A program made the translations under genes and the position numbers. A stretch of DNA of 64,000 nt, taken from the NCBI GenBank assembly GCA_019096155.1, contig JAHCVI010000002.1:186001-250000 (forward strand). Direction: 5' to 3'. The notes beneath the pieces are model-generated. The model was not told where the DNA came from. It saw only the letters and a program-made list of their open reading frames with translations, and made no database searches. Source of the DNA: Staphylotrichum longicolle. Its lineage: Eukaryota; Ascomycota; Sordariomycetes; Sordariales; Chaetomiaceae. Shown here piece after piece: positions 43,548 through 57,101 of the stretch (its first letter is position 1; every line of letters begins with the position of its first letter).

Positions 43548-45656
43548 TTAGTACCTCGCTCCCCCGCCCCTTCGCCGGGAAAATCCACCATTCCTCCCAT
43601 GTGGCGGTAAGGGAGGAGGAGGCCCAGGAGGGAGTGGCGGTTGTGTGTATCCCGAACCACCGTTCCTGTCACCGTACTGCTTGCTTGGCCGCCTCCCCCC
43701 TCCGGTCCCTCCTCTGTTATTGCTGGAAAAGCTGATGTGCCCGACTCGTGTATTCTTCTGCACGGGCGGCTGGATGAACTCATCTGCCTCATCGTCGTCG
43801 TCCGCTTCCTCAAAGAATATGTGTCTGCTGGGCACAATGCTCTTGCCCAAGTCAGGCCTCTCAGAGGAGGAAGCAGATCCGGAGCCGGCGTCGATGATGG
43901 CAACTTCGGATGAAGTTGGATCCAGATAGCGATCGCGGTTCGCTTGACTCCAAGTCTCCCACTGACTTTCCTTCATTTTCTCCGGATTCAACCCGCACTC
44001 TGGACCAAAATGTCCGTGGTGGCCACAGCAGTAACAGAATACTGGTAGAGAACGAACTTTACGGGCCGTGTCGGGGTCTATCACGAAGCTCCTCCAAATT
44101 TCGTGACAGGACGCGTCGTCGTGTTCGCGCGACCCGCAGAACGCGCACTCCATCTCGTCCTGGGGCAACGCCAACTTCTCGTTGCAGTCTTTCTTGGCAT
44201 GGCCGAGTTGCCTGCATTTTGTGCACCGTTGACGCGTCGGGCAGCTGAATGACCGGTGATCAGGGTCGTGACAGAAACGGCATGCCATCTCGGGACACTC
44301 GGTCGCGCCATGACCACGAGACGCGCACAGATGGCAGAACGTCTCGTTTGGGCTGATCCCTGGAAAGTATTTCTCTCGGTATTCTGCATCCTCTCTGTCG
44401 GGCAGGCCAGCGCTCTCATGAATAGACCCATTGGGAACGACGGCCCCCGGAGAAAGCGCGGATTCCTCCTGTGGCCCCGGATCTGATTCCGCTGGCCCGT
44501 GTCCATTCGGAGGGGGCGCCCCAGCAAAGACCGCGGCGAGCAGAGCGCTGTTGTCTTGGGCATAGTGGACTGCCGACCGCCGAGCAGCAGCAGCCTTCCC
44601 CTTCGACAACCCGTTGATGGTCCCGACCCATCTCAGATATGCCTCGCTGACCCGATTCCGCTCTCGCGCGGTCTCAGCCTTGATCTTGCCCTCGTTCAGA
44701 CGTGCAAGCGACTTGCACCACGCCACAAACTTGCTCTCCCAGGCGCGTTGGTCCTTCTGCCTGGCGTCAAATTCTGATGAAGCCTGGGAAGGCGGGAGTG
44801 TCCAGTCGTTTCCTTCCATGTTCGCCTGTTGTGTCGACTTGTTGCTGTCCGACTGCCCGCCGTTGCTCTGTTGCTCTGATAGAGGGCTCGCTGATTGCTC
44901 TGCCTCCGTTGATGAGCCGTCCCATGGTCCTTGATGCTCGGTTTCTCGCGCCTCCGTAAACATCTCCTGGAGTTTCCTTGAGTCGAGGTTTGTCTCTTTG
45001 GCTGCTTGCATCGCAGCGGTCCGATGTGCCCGTGAAAGAGAAACGTGTGTCTCGAGCCACAGACCCCAGGCCTCTCTCAGGATATCCGCATCTTTCAGTC
45101 TCTCCTGCTCTTTGTTCAGGGCCATCAGTCGGACACACCATTTCGTGAATCTCGTCTGCCAGACATTGCCACGGCCGGGCCTCGAGAAGTCGGCATCTCC
45201 CGACGGCATGGCCAAGCTGCCGACGTCTACCAAGTCATCGGCTGCTTGAGCAGGAAACTCTGAAGCCCGCTGGGACGCTGGCTGGCGGAGTTTGTCCTTG
45301 CTGGCGAACGAGGTTCGTAGGCCGCTGCTGATGACACGGTTCCATCCGCCGTGCGCTTTCGAAGGCACCTGCACGGGGAGCAAGTCCGTTGCCAAAGTGG
45401 CAGTTTTCCAAAGAGTCGACTCGGACACCTCGAGTTCGCTCGGAGAGCCGACGGCCTTCACCCTCTTGGGGGACGGGAGGCCGTGGTCATCGGCCCCTGC
45501 CTTTTGGCTGCCCGCATCATCTCCATCACCATCACCATCGGTTTCGGAAGCTCTGCGTTTCTTGCCCGAAGAAATCTGAGGCGATGGCTGATCCAATGAT
45601 GCCAAAGGTTCCTCAAGTTTGAGTGCCTCGTCTGGCAGCTGCGTATCGTTGTCCAT
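43548..45656 (-). CDS. Air1/Air2-like zinc-knuckle RNA-binding protein
   Basis: An intronless frame of 702 residues starting MDNDTQLPDEALKLEEP. Five Cys/His zinc knuckles lie in a row at about residues 438-560: CHLCASRGHGATEC, CRFCHDPDHRSFSC, CTKCRQLGHAKKDC, CAFCGSREHDDASC and CYCCGHHGHFGPEC. Five tandem CCHC knuckles are the layout of yeast Air1/Air2. Those bind RNA and the Trf4/5 polymerase in the nuclear TRAMP complex, which feeds faulty RNAs to the exosome. The protein is about twice as long as the yeast ones, with a low-complexity N-terminus and two similar helical segments (about 155-205 and 300-350). The C-terminus is Gly/Arg/Pro-rich (SRRRGGGARY). The assignment rests on the knuckles. 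Confidence 0.82.
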   Translation of the reverse strand: MDNDTQLPDEALKLEEPLASLDQPSPQISSGKKRRASETDGDGDGDDAGSQKAGADDHGLPSPKRVKAVGSPSELEVSESTLWKTATLATDLLPVQVPSKAHGGWNRVISSGLRTSFASKDKLRQPASQRASEFPAQAADDLVDVGSLAMPSGDADFSRPGRGNVWQTRFTKWCVRLMALNKEQERLKDADILREAWGLWLETHVSLSRAHRTAAMQAAKETNLDSRKLQEMFTEARETEHQGPWDGSSTEAEQSASPLSEQQSNGGQSDSNKSTQQANMEGNDWTLPPSQASSEFDARQKDQRAWESKFVAWCKSLARLNEGKIKAETARERNRVSEAYLRWVGTINGLSKGKAAAARRSAVHYAQDNSALLAAVFAGAPPPNGHGPAESDPGPQEESALSPGAVVPNGSIHESAGLPDREDAEYREKYFPGISPNETFCHLCASRGHGATECPEMACRFCHDPDHRSFSCPTRQRCTKCRQLGHAKKDCNEKLALPQDEMECAFCGSREHDDASCHEIWRSFVIDPDTARKVRSLPVFCYCCGHHGHFGPECGLNPEKMKESQWETWSQANRDRYLDPTSSEVAIIDAGSGSASSSERPDLGKSIVPSRHIFFEEADDDDEADEFIQPPVQKNTRVGHISFSSNNRGGTGGGRRPSKQYGDRNGGSGYTQPPLPPGPPPPLPPHGRNGGFSRRRGGGARY

Positions 45657-47196
45657 CACCCAGACTGATTTCGTATCGACCCTTCTGGCTGCCGCAACGG
45701 CTAGAAAACACTCCCTACAGCTTCTGGGTCTCTCTTGCTAGCTGATGAAAGTCGTCGTTAAGATGCTGGACTGGCAAATGGCGAGTGAGTTTGTGTTTGC
45801 CCGTGACGCGAGCTGGGTTCCAAGATAAAAAGCAGCGGGTGTGGAGGGGAGTGAGCCGGATAAGACTCCCAAATAGTAAAAAAAAAAAAATGTGCGTTGT
45901 ATCCCTCGAGATGTTGCTGGCGTGGACCAGTGCCGCCTGCTGGTCTGGGACTTGGAAGTGCTGTCCTCAACTGCTTGACTGAATCTTGAACTGAAGTGTT
46001 CATGAGCCCCAGTCCTTGGGATTTTTGTGGAGAAGGAGTCAAGCCACACAGGCTGCAAAGGAGAGATGAGCCGTAAATGACGATACGTAATGTTTCGCAT
46101 GGTATTTCCATTGTTTCATTTTGTCTTGAAATTTCAGTCCTCCAACACAGCCCCATTCCCTTTCCTCAGCCTTTCGGTGCTGGAGACACTTGTGAAGATT
46201 TATTTACCCTTTTCCTTTTGTATTTTCGGACTCGGTGCGATAGGCCAAGTTCAACGCATTATTTTCCATCCTTCATTCATCCGTATGAACGTTTCCTTAC
46301 CTTACCTAGCCAGCAAAGATGCGTAAGGTTTCGCGTCGCACTGTGCACCAGGAGAATGGGCGCGCGTTTGTGGTGCAAGGCCCGCTGAAATACGAGCATT
46401 GGCGGGCCTGTATTGTTAGTGCACCATGTTCCCCGTGCCATGTGCTCCTCAATCTCCGGCAACGCGCCAGAGTGGAGGTACCTGGGCCCTCATCTTCTTC
46501 TGCCTTAGTTTTGGGGGTTCTGGCCAGATTGCCACCTGCACTCAACAACCTTTCGAGCTTCTGTTGCCTCTCTTTCTCTTCAGCTTGCCAATCCTGCCGC
46601 GGCGTGTCAAGTCCGGATATCGGAAACGGGAATCCATCGACGCTCCCGCTGCAGCTTTCTCTTCCCGTCTCTCGTTGAACGCGTTCTCGGCGCAGCTTGC
46701 TGGCTCGGCAAGACAGCGGCATCGCGCGCTGATTGTCCAATAGGCCACACCCAACTGCAACCGTCATCGGCCGTGGCACCGATTCTGACTCCTGTTCCCC
46801 CCGTTGCCGTCGTTGTCGCGCACCCTTGGCCAACCTGCCGAGCGGCATACCAAGCACCTCCGATAACGTCAGTCGGATATCCCGGAGGACCGAGTGGGTT
46901 CTAGACGAAATCCCGGAACTCTCGGTGACCCCGTGTCTCCGGACGCATCACGACTGTTACATCATCCCCCAACCGTCACTACCCGGCGCCGCGTCAACCA
47001 TCCTTCGGCGTGAGGCCTCGGACTGGATCTTGGACTCGGTTTCGATTGACGGTACCTTCCCCCGCCTATCCGCTCGAGCGTCGCACTTTGCGGCGACGTA
47101 AACACCGCCAAACTGTCGTCCCCACTACTCCTTTCTCGCACCGTCTCCTACGACGCGGGCACCAACCCTCCGCGTCGTGGGGCTACGCACGGCGTC
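45657..47196. promoter_or_regulatory. Divergent promoter region, Air-like gene (-) and ORM1 (+)
   Basis: 1.5 kb between divergent start codons. It has a 13-base A run at 45,878-45,890 and pyrimidine-rich tracts at 46,140-46,260. A plus-strand frame at 46,733-47,101 (122 codons) precedes ORM1 and could be an upstream frame in its leader, but it shows no motif. Confidence 0.45.
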
Positions 47197-47935
47197 ATGG
47201 CGGACAAGACGGGCAGGAGGAGGAGATCTAGTAGTATTCTTCAGGTCTATCACGAGCCGCCTGAGCCCATCGAGCAGCTCAGCGACCAGTCCGCTCTCCC
47301 AAATCTGAACGCGGATTGGGTCAACGCAAAAGGTACGCTAGGGTCCGAGCATGTTTATGTCCGCAGTGCAGCAGCCCTGTTGTGTCCCCGCCTCTCCCCT
47401 CCCACCTTTTCGCAATGCCATGCAAGAAGTGTTGCCCGAGCTGACGATTGTTTTTCTGGCAGGTGCTTGGACCATCCACCTCGTCTTGATTATCTGCCTC
47501 AAGATCTTCTACGACATCATCCCCGGCGTCTCGCAGGAAACATCATGGACGCTGACCAACATTACGTACATGTTTGGCTCGTACATCATGTTCCACTACG
47601 TCCGCGGGGTGCCCTTCGAGTTCAACGGCGGCGCCTACGACAACCTCAACATGTGGGAGCAAATCGATGACGGCGCCCAGTACACTCCCGCCAAGAAGTT
47701 CCTGCTCAGTGTGCCCATCGTGCTCTTCCTCTTGAGCACACATTACACACACTACGACTTGGCGTACTTTACCATCAACTTTCTTGCAGTGTTGGCGGTT
47801 ATCATTCCGAAGCTTCCATTTGTGAGTCCAGCCAACTAAATTTCCCCTACCTATTTCTCCTGTGCTATTGCTCACAACCAGACATAGAGTCATCGCATGC
47901 GTGTGGGATTGTTTTCGGGAGTTCCCGAAGACTAA
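47197..47935 (+). CDS. ORM1: ORM1/ORMDL-type sphingolipid regulator
   Basis: Three exons (47197-47332, 47463-47821, 47888-47935) give 180 residues. The N-terminus has a Ser-rich stretch (GRRRRSSSILQVYHEPPEP) like the phosphoregulated end of yeast Orm proteins. The ORMDL core follows: NADWVNAKGAWTIHLVL, then PGVSQETSWTLTNITYMFGS, then YIMFHYVRGVPFEFNGG, then TPAKKFLLSVPIVLFLLSTH, then IPKLPF and a last exon SHRMRVGLFSGVPED. ORM proteins sit in the ER membrane and inhibit serine palmitoyltransferase, the first step of sphingolipid synthesis. Phosphorylation of the N-terminus relieves this in yeast. All splice junctions are in phase. Confidence 0.95.
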
Positions 47936-48596
47936 GGCGTTGAGGTGTGCAGGGGCCTGCGGTTTTGAACAGATGTTAGTTTGTCATCAAGGTACATTAC
48001 ACCAGCGAGCATCATGCGGTTGGGCGGTCGGAGCATCGGGAGAAACGCTGCCAATTTTGTTCCAAGCAGGAATCAGACCCAAATATATGCGCACAGGGCC
48101 CCCTGAAAGGCTTTGTCACGGCCTCGCCGAGAACCGAACGCTCGGGACCGGCTGGCCCACTCCGGGGTGGTGGGGCGCGTTAGGGCCGTCCGGAACGGAC
48201 AACGGGGAGATTAATCAACGACACGCGGGCCCGTGTTGCGGCCACGGACTGGATATACACGCCCAAAGCTACACCAGAACATGCCTTCGTCAGGCTCTGG
48301 CTCAACTAATCTGCCATCTGCCTTTTTCGCTTTCATGACGGCTTGGTGACATTTACCGTCCGGGCCCTGCCCGAGCCCCCTCCGCCTCCATGATTCCACA
48401 ACTGTTTGTCAACATCCAGGCACCTTTGCCAGCGCCCGATGGGTCGGTTCCTGGAGGCGGGAGGTGGGCTATATAGAACTTGTCCTCCCGGCGAGGTTCC
48501 ATGTTCCTTCTGTTTCCCGACATCCTCCACTCGTTTCTTTTCTGCGCACAGCAGATCTCAGTCAATCGTTCCCTGTGTCTGTGATATTTCGTCAAC
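47936..48596. other. Intergenic: 5' flank of the repeat-protein gene
   Basis: No gene is seen. The right end is a compact promoter with a TATA box (listed separately) followed by a pyrimidine-rich stretch (48,480-48,545). Confidence 0.5.
48470..48475 (+). promoter_or_regulatory. TATA box of the secreted repeat-protein gene
   Basis: GGGCTATATAGAAC contains TATATA 122 bp before the ATG at 48,597, with a CT-rich stretch after it. This arrangement is common before strongly expressed fungal genes for secreted proteins. Confidence 0.5.
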
Positions 48597-49944
<1,348 letters not shown>

Positions 49945-52884
49945 GCAGGCTGGAGATGAACCATATGGCAGAGGGGGCTCGGGAGTTTGGCAAAGGTGTA
50001 CTGTTTAGGAAAACGAGGAACCGGTTGGACAGTTATCCATGTAAAGATCTGAAGCAGTGACATGAGATTTCAGTTGTCCCTTCTCAGCTCCCCTGCACTC
50101 CTCATCGTCCCTCAGTCTGGTGTCTCGATGAGGTTCATTCCGATTGTGTGACTGCCTCCCGCTCATCATGTAATACTTTAGTTAAGCATAAGCTTTGGGC
50201 TCTTCCGTGCCATTGGTGGGCGGTTCCGGGAGCGTAGAGTGCTTGGTCCGAGCACTTAGTTATTTTTCAACCTTGTGGTATCACATGGCATTCGGGTCAT
50301 GGGCGGAACCTCTCAAAACATCCCGCTATTCTGACAGTTAGTTAGCGAAGTTGAGTGGCAGGCGGGATTTGCAACAATCTGTTCGGTGTTGTCGATCAGG
50401 TTGCCTGATCGTTTCCGGGTAAAAGCGATGTGACGGATTAAACCAGTTGTTGGCCAGGCTTTGCTCCCCCGACTTGGCCAAGTTCCAGCAGAGCCCATTT
50501 CACACTTCAGAGCTTGAGCTTGGTTTCCTCTGGACAGGGTGGAAGACAAGAAATCGGGGTTCGGTCCAGGACCGCACCAGATCTTTGAGGGTGCTCATGA
50601 TCAAGACCGCAATCAAGAGGCGTCTGAAATGGAACGCGCAGAAAAATGATTGACGGTTGGATGTGCAGATACTTGGAGAGAAACCCACGAGGCGCACAGA
50701 GGGTTTTGACAGCAGGCCTGTGCGGGATGGTCTCATCCCCGCATTCGTCACTGCATAGGCGTTGAAACACGGACGGTGCTTTGACCCTGGCCCGTCTCGT
50801 ACCCCCGAAACTCAGGCCCAGAGTCTTGTGAGTCGGTGGGCCAGACCGCAGGCATCGCGCCCGATTCGGATGGTTGTGTTGTTGTCTTCTTGTTGTCTCG
50901 CTTGCTTTGAGCCAGCATTGACAGGCTCGACAGGCTCAGACAGGCAAGAGCAGCCCTCCACAGAGTGGCTCGGAGCTTTTCCATTGGATGCCAAGGGGTC
51001 AAGAAGGGGCCCCGCCGCAGGAAATTTCGAGTGTGGGTGGCTGCAGGGATGGCCCCCATTCTGTTTCCACCAAATCCCATCTCCAGGGAGCTGCCGAAGC
51101 GGCGGCCCACCTCTGGCCTCAATGAATTGGGAGGTTTGTCGAGGTTGTCTGCCAGGTCACCTTGTCAAAACTTCACTCGTCGCCGACGACACAGGAGCAA
51201 CACGAAGGATCAGAATTGCGGCGTAGCCCCAACCCTCGTCATAGCCTCGTATATCTGCACCGGAGAGCAGAATGCGCCGAAGAAACGATGAAAGGACGCA
51301 GCCGAAGGGGTTCGTTCGCATCAGCTGCAGCAGCGGTGCATGTCCCCATTTCCACCAATTCCACCTCGTAACCCTGCAGCCAAACGGGCCATTTCCAGGA
51401 TCGCCGTAGCCAAGACAGGGACCCTTGGCGGCGCATGGGACGGATCGCCCACTCAAACAACCGGGAATTCAGCTCAGAAACACCCCCCTTTCTCTGCACT
51501 AGGCCGCTCTGGGAGCTACCATTGAAGGACCCTGGACCTGGGGCATCCCCAGATCGGGGCCATCTCAGGAGACTGCGAAATCTCTCCCGAACCCATCGCG
51601 CGCCGCCGGCAAACAGACGACTGGCCTCGTCCTGATCTTGACAACACCACGGCCGCCAGTGACGCCGAACGTTGCGGCCTTCAGCTGTCATCTTGCAACT
51701 GCGCGCTGCGCCGGCGGTCCCGGACCCTGCGAACCCGCGAATCCGCCGCCGACCTCGACTGCTGTGCCAACGGCTTGCCGAGCTGCACCGGAATAGCACA
51801 ACTCCCCGTCTGTCCTTCGGCTTCCTTGTCTGTGCAACACCAAGCGGGCACCAGCCGAGTTCCAATCTCTCCGTCTATGAGTGGCGTCGGCTGCACACTG
51901 GCCCGGCAGTGACGGTTCTCCCGTCCAGCAAGGTGTGTCCAGGTTTTCCTCTTGTCCAACGAGATGCTCTCTGTCCGTTTTCAGCTGTCACTACGGCTGC
52001 CCCTGGCCAACGCGTCTTCCGTGATGCTGTCTGTCGCCGCCCGCCGAGAGGCAGTGATCTTCGCCCCAGCGGTCGTCTCTTGTCGCATGGCACGGTATTG
52101 GCAACGGCGATGAGCGATGAGCGATGAGCATGACATTGCCTCGCCCATGCGCCAGCGCCGCCAAGCTGGGGGAAGCAAGTTGCTGACATGGATGGATGGG
52201 TGCCGTGTCTGCGTCGACCTTGGTCCTTTTCTGTTCCTGCTTTGTGTGCGTCTGCACTGGGAGCGGGCACGCAGTGCCGCACATGCATGATGTGTGCCAC
52301 TTGGCTGCAGTCTGCATCGGGGAGACCTGGAGGGGTCCCTGACCGCATCTTCTCTCGCGGCCAGCCACCAGAATCATGGATGTGTTCATATCCGCCTGCC
52401 TGTTCTGTCGGGCTTCCAGCGTCGTTTTTGTTTCAGTTTCCGCGCCGCCCGCAATTCCGCCGGCCAGCGAATCGCATCGGATCGGCTAACAAGAGATTCT
52501 AGCTGCCGTCACAGCCCTGCGGGACGAAACACCGCTGCCTGACTCGCACCCCCCGTCTTCCGCCATCCAATCCCTTGGTTCAATTCCAAACACCCCCTGC
52601 CGCCCCTGGCCCATCGTCACCACCGAACACACAGTTCAATAATATCCAACTGACCGCACCATATCGCTGCCCGCACACCGCACCTGCCGGCCGGCCACCC
52701 GCATTCGACACGCGCTGTACGCCGGATCGAACAAGACCTTGGATGCGTGGCGTTGCTGCCGCCCTCCCACACCCTTTCGCAACACGAATCGGTTGACGCC
52801 CTGCAGCCAGATCAGCAGCAGGGTCCCGCAGTCCCCCGGATTCGACACTGTACCGGGCGCCGGGCCTGTTTGCCACGACCACCC
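49945..52884. other. Long intergenic/leader region
   Basis: 2.9 kb without a supportable gene. Open frames of 100-208 codons occur on both strands (for example 51,239-51,865 minus and 51,672-52,127 plus), but none shows a domain, signal peptide or repeated motif. The right 300 bases are C-rich and lead into the next gene, where the frame is open upstream of its first ATG. Confidence 0.45.
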
Positions 52885-55800
52885 ATGGCTTCCTCATTAG
52901 ACTGGGCTGCGTCCCGGCCAAGTTCGGGCATGGCCTCTCCTCTGCAAAGGATGCCCTCGCGATCGAGGACACAGAGCATATCGAGCGACCGGCCGTCAAC
53001 CGTCGCACACAGCTTGATGTCGCCTCCGCTGTCCGTGTCACCCGAACCGGCCTTCATCGCCGCGTCGGCCGCCTCACAGATTGTGACAAACGACCACGAC
53101 AGCCATGCCGAAACATGGTACGACCAGCATGGCATTGAGCCGTCAGGCGAGACGGCTGCCCTGTCGCCCGCTGCGTTGCAGCTGGTCAACAACTTTCTCG
53201 ACCAGCTCCTCTTCAACTTTCTCGCCGTCGCCCGCAACACCACTCTCTCGGCCCTGCGCCCGGCTGTGTCCGAGGTTCTGAAGCCCAAGCTCGCCAAGGA
53301 CGCCATCAATCAGGCAGATGAGGAGCTGCGAGAGTACCTCGGCGGCGATGCAGAGGACAACACGCAGACAAACTCCCGAGGTGCCGCGTCGCCGACCGAT
53401 TGGGACCTGGAACTGGCCTGGAAGAGGACGCGTCTCCGGTGCATGGTCTATTCGTCGCTTGGCGACATGGAGGAAGAGGATGAGGACTACTACATGGAGC
53501 AGGGGCACCTTGATGAAGGCCCCGAGGACCGCTTGTCGGAAGCTGTCTCGCCGGCTGTCGCTATCTTCTTGACGTCCATCCTGGAATTCATGGGCGAGCA
53601 GGCGCTGATTATCGCTGGTCAGGCTGCGTACCACCGCATGCGCTTGAAGTACGATAAAGAAGTCAAGGAAGGAGCGCGGAGTCCCACGGGAATTGCCGAT
53701 AGGATTCTCATTGAAGATCTCGACATGGAGCGCGTAGCCCTGGACCGGACGCTCGGCCGCCTGTGGAGGTCGTGGAAGAAGAAGATCCGCTCACCCGGCA
53801 TGGGCTCCATGGACCGCCTGACACGATCCTACTCCAGGGACTCGTTGCGTTCTGCGTCTGGCCATCTCCGCTCGCCCAGCGGCACTGCGGACTTTGCCGT
53901 CCCTGCCACAGTTCCCGAGCCTGATGTTGAAACCGAACAAGGGCATCACGACCCTCAGGATCAGGAGGCGGGCCCACAGGAGTCTTTGGAAGATTACCTC
54001 GTTGCTGCGGGAATTCCACTGCCTATGGGCCCCAACGACGTCGATGAGATTGAAGTGCCTGGCCTTGCGGTTTATAGTGACGATGAGGTCGATGCCGACG
54101 ACATGGAAGAGGAAAGCAGGACGCCTCGCCCAAAGAGTATGGTGGTACTGCCCCCAACAGGGGCCTTCGACCCGTTAATGGCCATGGCATCACGGCCAGA
54201 GGCGCAAAGGAAGCGCTCGAACTCGCTGCCAGCACCACCTCGCTCTCGCTCTGCTGCGTCCATCGAAACCCAACCAACGGTACTGGGCGGCTCGGTGGCC
54301 GATGCCCCGGAGGAGAGCCCGGAGCCGATTGATATCACGCCAGACATGGCGGTGGACGAAGCAGAGGCAATCCCGGCAACCGGAGACGAGACTGATCTCG
54401 TTGGTGGCGAACACGTCACCGAGGAGGATGAGATGAGGGATGACGTCGACGATGAAGTGTCCATTGAGGAGCCACGAATTGTCAGGTCGTCGAGGGTATC
54501 CATTCTGGGCCGGAGCTCGCCAACTGCGTCTTCTGAATCCGGAAGGCCTGCTGCTATCAACACCAACCTGCCCGTCCGGACGCCGAGCATCCATTCCGCC
54601 CGTTTAATCGACGTCACCAGCCCTCGTAGCCCGGTGGTAGGCTCCCGACGCAATTCATCAGTCGTTGCCGAGTCGATCCGCCACTCCAGCCCGGCCCGCA
54701 CCAGCCGCACAATCACTCCTCCTATTCCAGAGGACCAGCACGGGCAGCCTGCGGACAGTGCTTCCAGTGGCAGGCTGACAGTCGGTCACGGAAGCAAGTC
54801 TGGGCTGGCGTCGAGCGTGTCAATCTCCGAGACAGAAGAGACTGCGGACAACGATTATATCGTGTCGCCGGTTACTCCAGTCACTCAACCGCCAGCCAGC
54901 TTGCCGGCAGCCCAGGCAGTGGTAACCAAGGAGCGGTACGAAGCTGCTGGCGCTGCTGCACAAAATATCATTCCAGAGCCATCCACCCCTCCCAAGCCCG
55001 TCACAAAGGTTACGATCCTGCCTGCCTCGTCGTCTCCTGTGTCGACTGCATCAACCACCAGTGGTAACTTTGTCATTGAGTCGATGCCGGTGCTACCCGA
55101 GGAAGGCGAGGTCCAGGAACGACCGCGGACAGATGGCCCGCGATATCGTTCCTCGCCGGCTGCGCAGGCGCCTGCTGTCCCCGAACGAAACGCCGGACGA
55201 CAGACCGTGGCTAACACATCGGCTCTGCGCCAACCGGCAACCATCGGCCAAGTGTCCGTGGAGCGTTCTCGGCCTCGCAGCCCGTCTGAGGGGTCATCCT
55301 CTCGACTTCGCGAGTCATCAGCGGGCCGGACAAGACAACAACACTCTTCTGGCTCACCTTCATCAACCAAGTTGAAGGCAGTCCGGACCTCGGAGGAGGG
55401 CATGCAGGCTCGTATTGATGTCGTGAGGAACTTTGAGGAACTTATCCAGAGCGACCAGACAATACAGTACACGCTGACCCCTGAGAGCATGCGTGATTTG
55501 GAGGTAAGCGTCGCGTCTCTCGATTTTGACCCATCGTCTGCTTTGTGAATCAGGGCCGGGTATGCTAACTTGCGGTGCAGCCACAATCTCAGTCATCACG
55601 GTCCATGGCCGCCGTTAGCCCAGTTGTTTCGGTCAAGACACGAAGGAGCGAAGAGGCGCGCCAGAACGGATCCGGCTCTCGGTCATCGTCTCTTCCTCGC
55701 AACGACAACAAAACACCAACGTCTGCACCTCGCTCGTCGGGGTCAGGATCGCACCCCATTACTGATGCGTCCCATAGCAGCAGGAACTTGCCAGCCGGCG

Positions 55801-57101
55801 CCAGCAAACACGGCGGCGTTGTTCCGAGATCTATCCCTCCCATGCCGTCGAAACCGCGAGCGGCCAACGGGCCTCAGGCCAGGGACCCAAGGCTCGCCCG
55901 TGAATCTCTTGCTGAGTTTGCCGACTTTATTCGCTCCACCGGTCCTTCTGGCGGGAGTGCCGCCCCCGCCACCGCGTCCACAGCACCGGGAAGGGTACGA
56001 CACGCAGGGTCCATGTCGAACATCAGCATTGACACCGGGCGTGTCTCCATGACAAGCAATCCGAACAGAACGAAGCTTCAGGCCCGCGGCGCTGCTGTCG
56101 ACTACAAGGATGATAACTCCGACCTGATTGATTTTATTCGCCGAGGTCCACCGAACGCCCCGACGAATCCGCGTATCCCGAGAGCCGTCGCTCCGTTTCG
56201 GACCACTATGGATTCGGATCAGCTGAACGGCGCAGTTGGCGGCCGAGCCGTGGACGCCCAACTCCGCGACGCTGATTTCAGGAGCAGCCAGACCTCCACC
56301 AATGCTACCGAGTCTTCGGTGCCTCCTTCCATCCAGTCGTCCATCAACTCCCACAGTGCTCTGCTCGTGAAGAGCAAACCCATGTCGTACGACACGCTGG
56401 ACAACGACATGCCGATCCCGAAGCGCAAGACTCGTCGCGTTCGTGATCCGTACGCCATCGATCTGACCGACGAGGAGCTGGAGGATGATGACGAGCCGGC
56501 CCCGATGCCCAAGAAGAAGGTGCAGACGCAGGAAGAGAGCTTGATCGACTTCTTGAACAACTATGCGCCCCCGCCGGAGCCGACTGTGCAGCCCTTCAAC
56601 ATTACACAAACCCGGAACGCGATGCAGCCAAAGAAGAAGGCCAGCGCGCCGAGCTTGATGGCTAGACTCACGAGGCGAGACAGCACGCAGTCGAGCAACT
56701 CGCGATCACACCGTCCGGCGAGCCCGAAAATCCCCGAATCTAGGAGTATCAGCAGCCGGGCCAGCGGTGGAAAGGGGGGCCACGTTCCTATTCAGGTGAA
56801 CCTTCCCACAAGAGTGGATTCGTACGCGTCTCCGGGTCGGACGTCTTCTAAAGCTGCCGCCATGATGGGCACCGGCCCAGCTCCCGGCGGAGGACGGGTG
56901 CCGATGAAGAAGTTTGAGCCGCGTGAGGCTGTTTCGGTGCCGAGCCGCGGAACTTCGGAGCTGGCCGAGTTCTTCAAGCAGTCTGGCCCACCACCTGGCG
57001 CGGGCCCCATGGGCAACCAGTTTTCGGGGCCGGCGGGACGAGACGAGGGCAACGGCATCTCCAAGGTGTTTTCGAGGAGGAAGAAACCGAGCTTCTCCTA
57101 G
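52885..57101 (+). CDS. Large conserved-looking low-complexity protein, helical N-terminal domain
   Basis: Exons 52885-55503 and 55581-57101, with a 77-bp intron (branch GCTAAC), join in frame to 1,379 residues. The first ATG in the open frame gives MASSLDWAASRPSSGMASPL. Residues of about 90-155 form a compact helical segment (LSPAALQLVNNFLDQLLFNF then LRPAVSEVLKPKLAKDAINQ) and about 215-250 another. Together they look like a histone-fold-like or small helical domain. The rest is Ser/Pro/Asp-rich. Two short motifs repeat in the second exon: LAEFADFIRSTGP, SDLIDFIRRGPP, SLIDFLNNYAPP and ELAEFFKQSGPP. The protein ends in a basic tail (FSRRKKPSFS). I do not recognise its function. The four xFIR/FFK-P repeats look like short linear docking motifs. 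Confidence 0.75.

Noticed and set aside
46733..47101. 122-codon frame upstream of ORM1 as a gene
   Set aside because: No motif and no splice support. At best it is an upstream frame in the leader.
52747..52884. Upstream extension of the 1,379-residue protein
   Set aside because: The frame is open but has no ATG before 52,885. The extension would need a GTG start.
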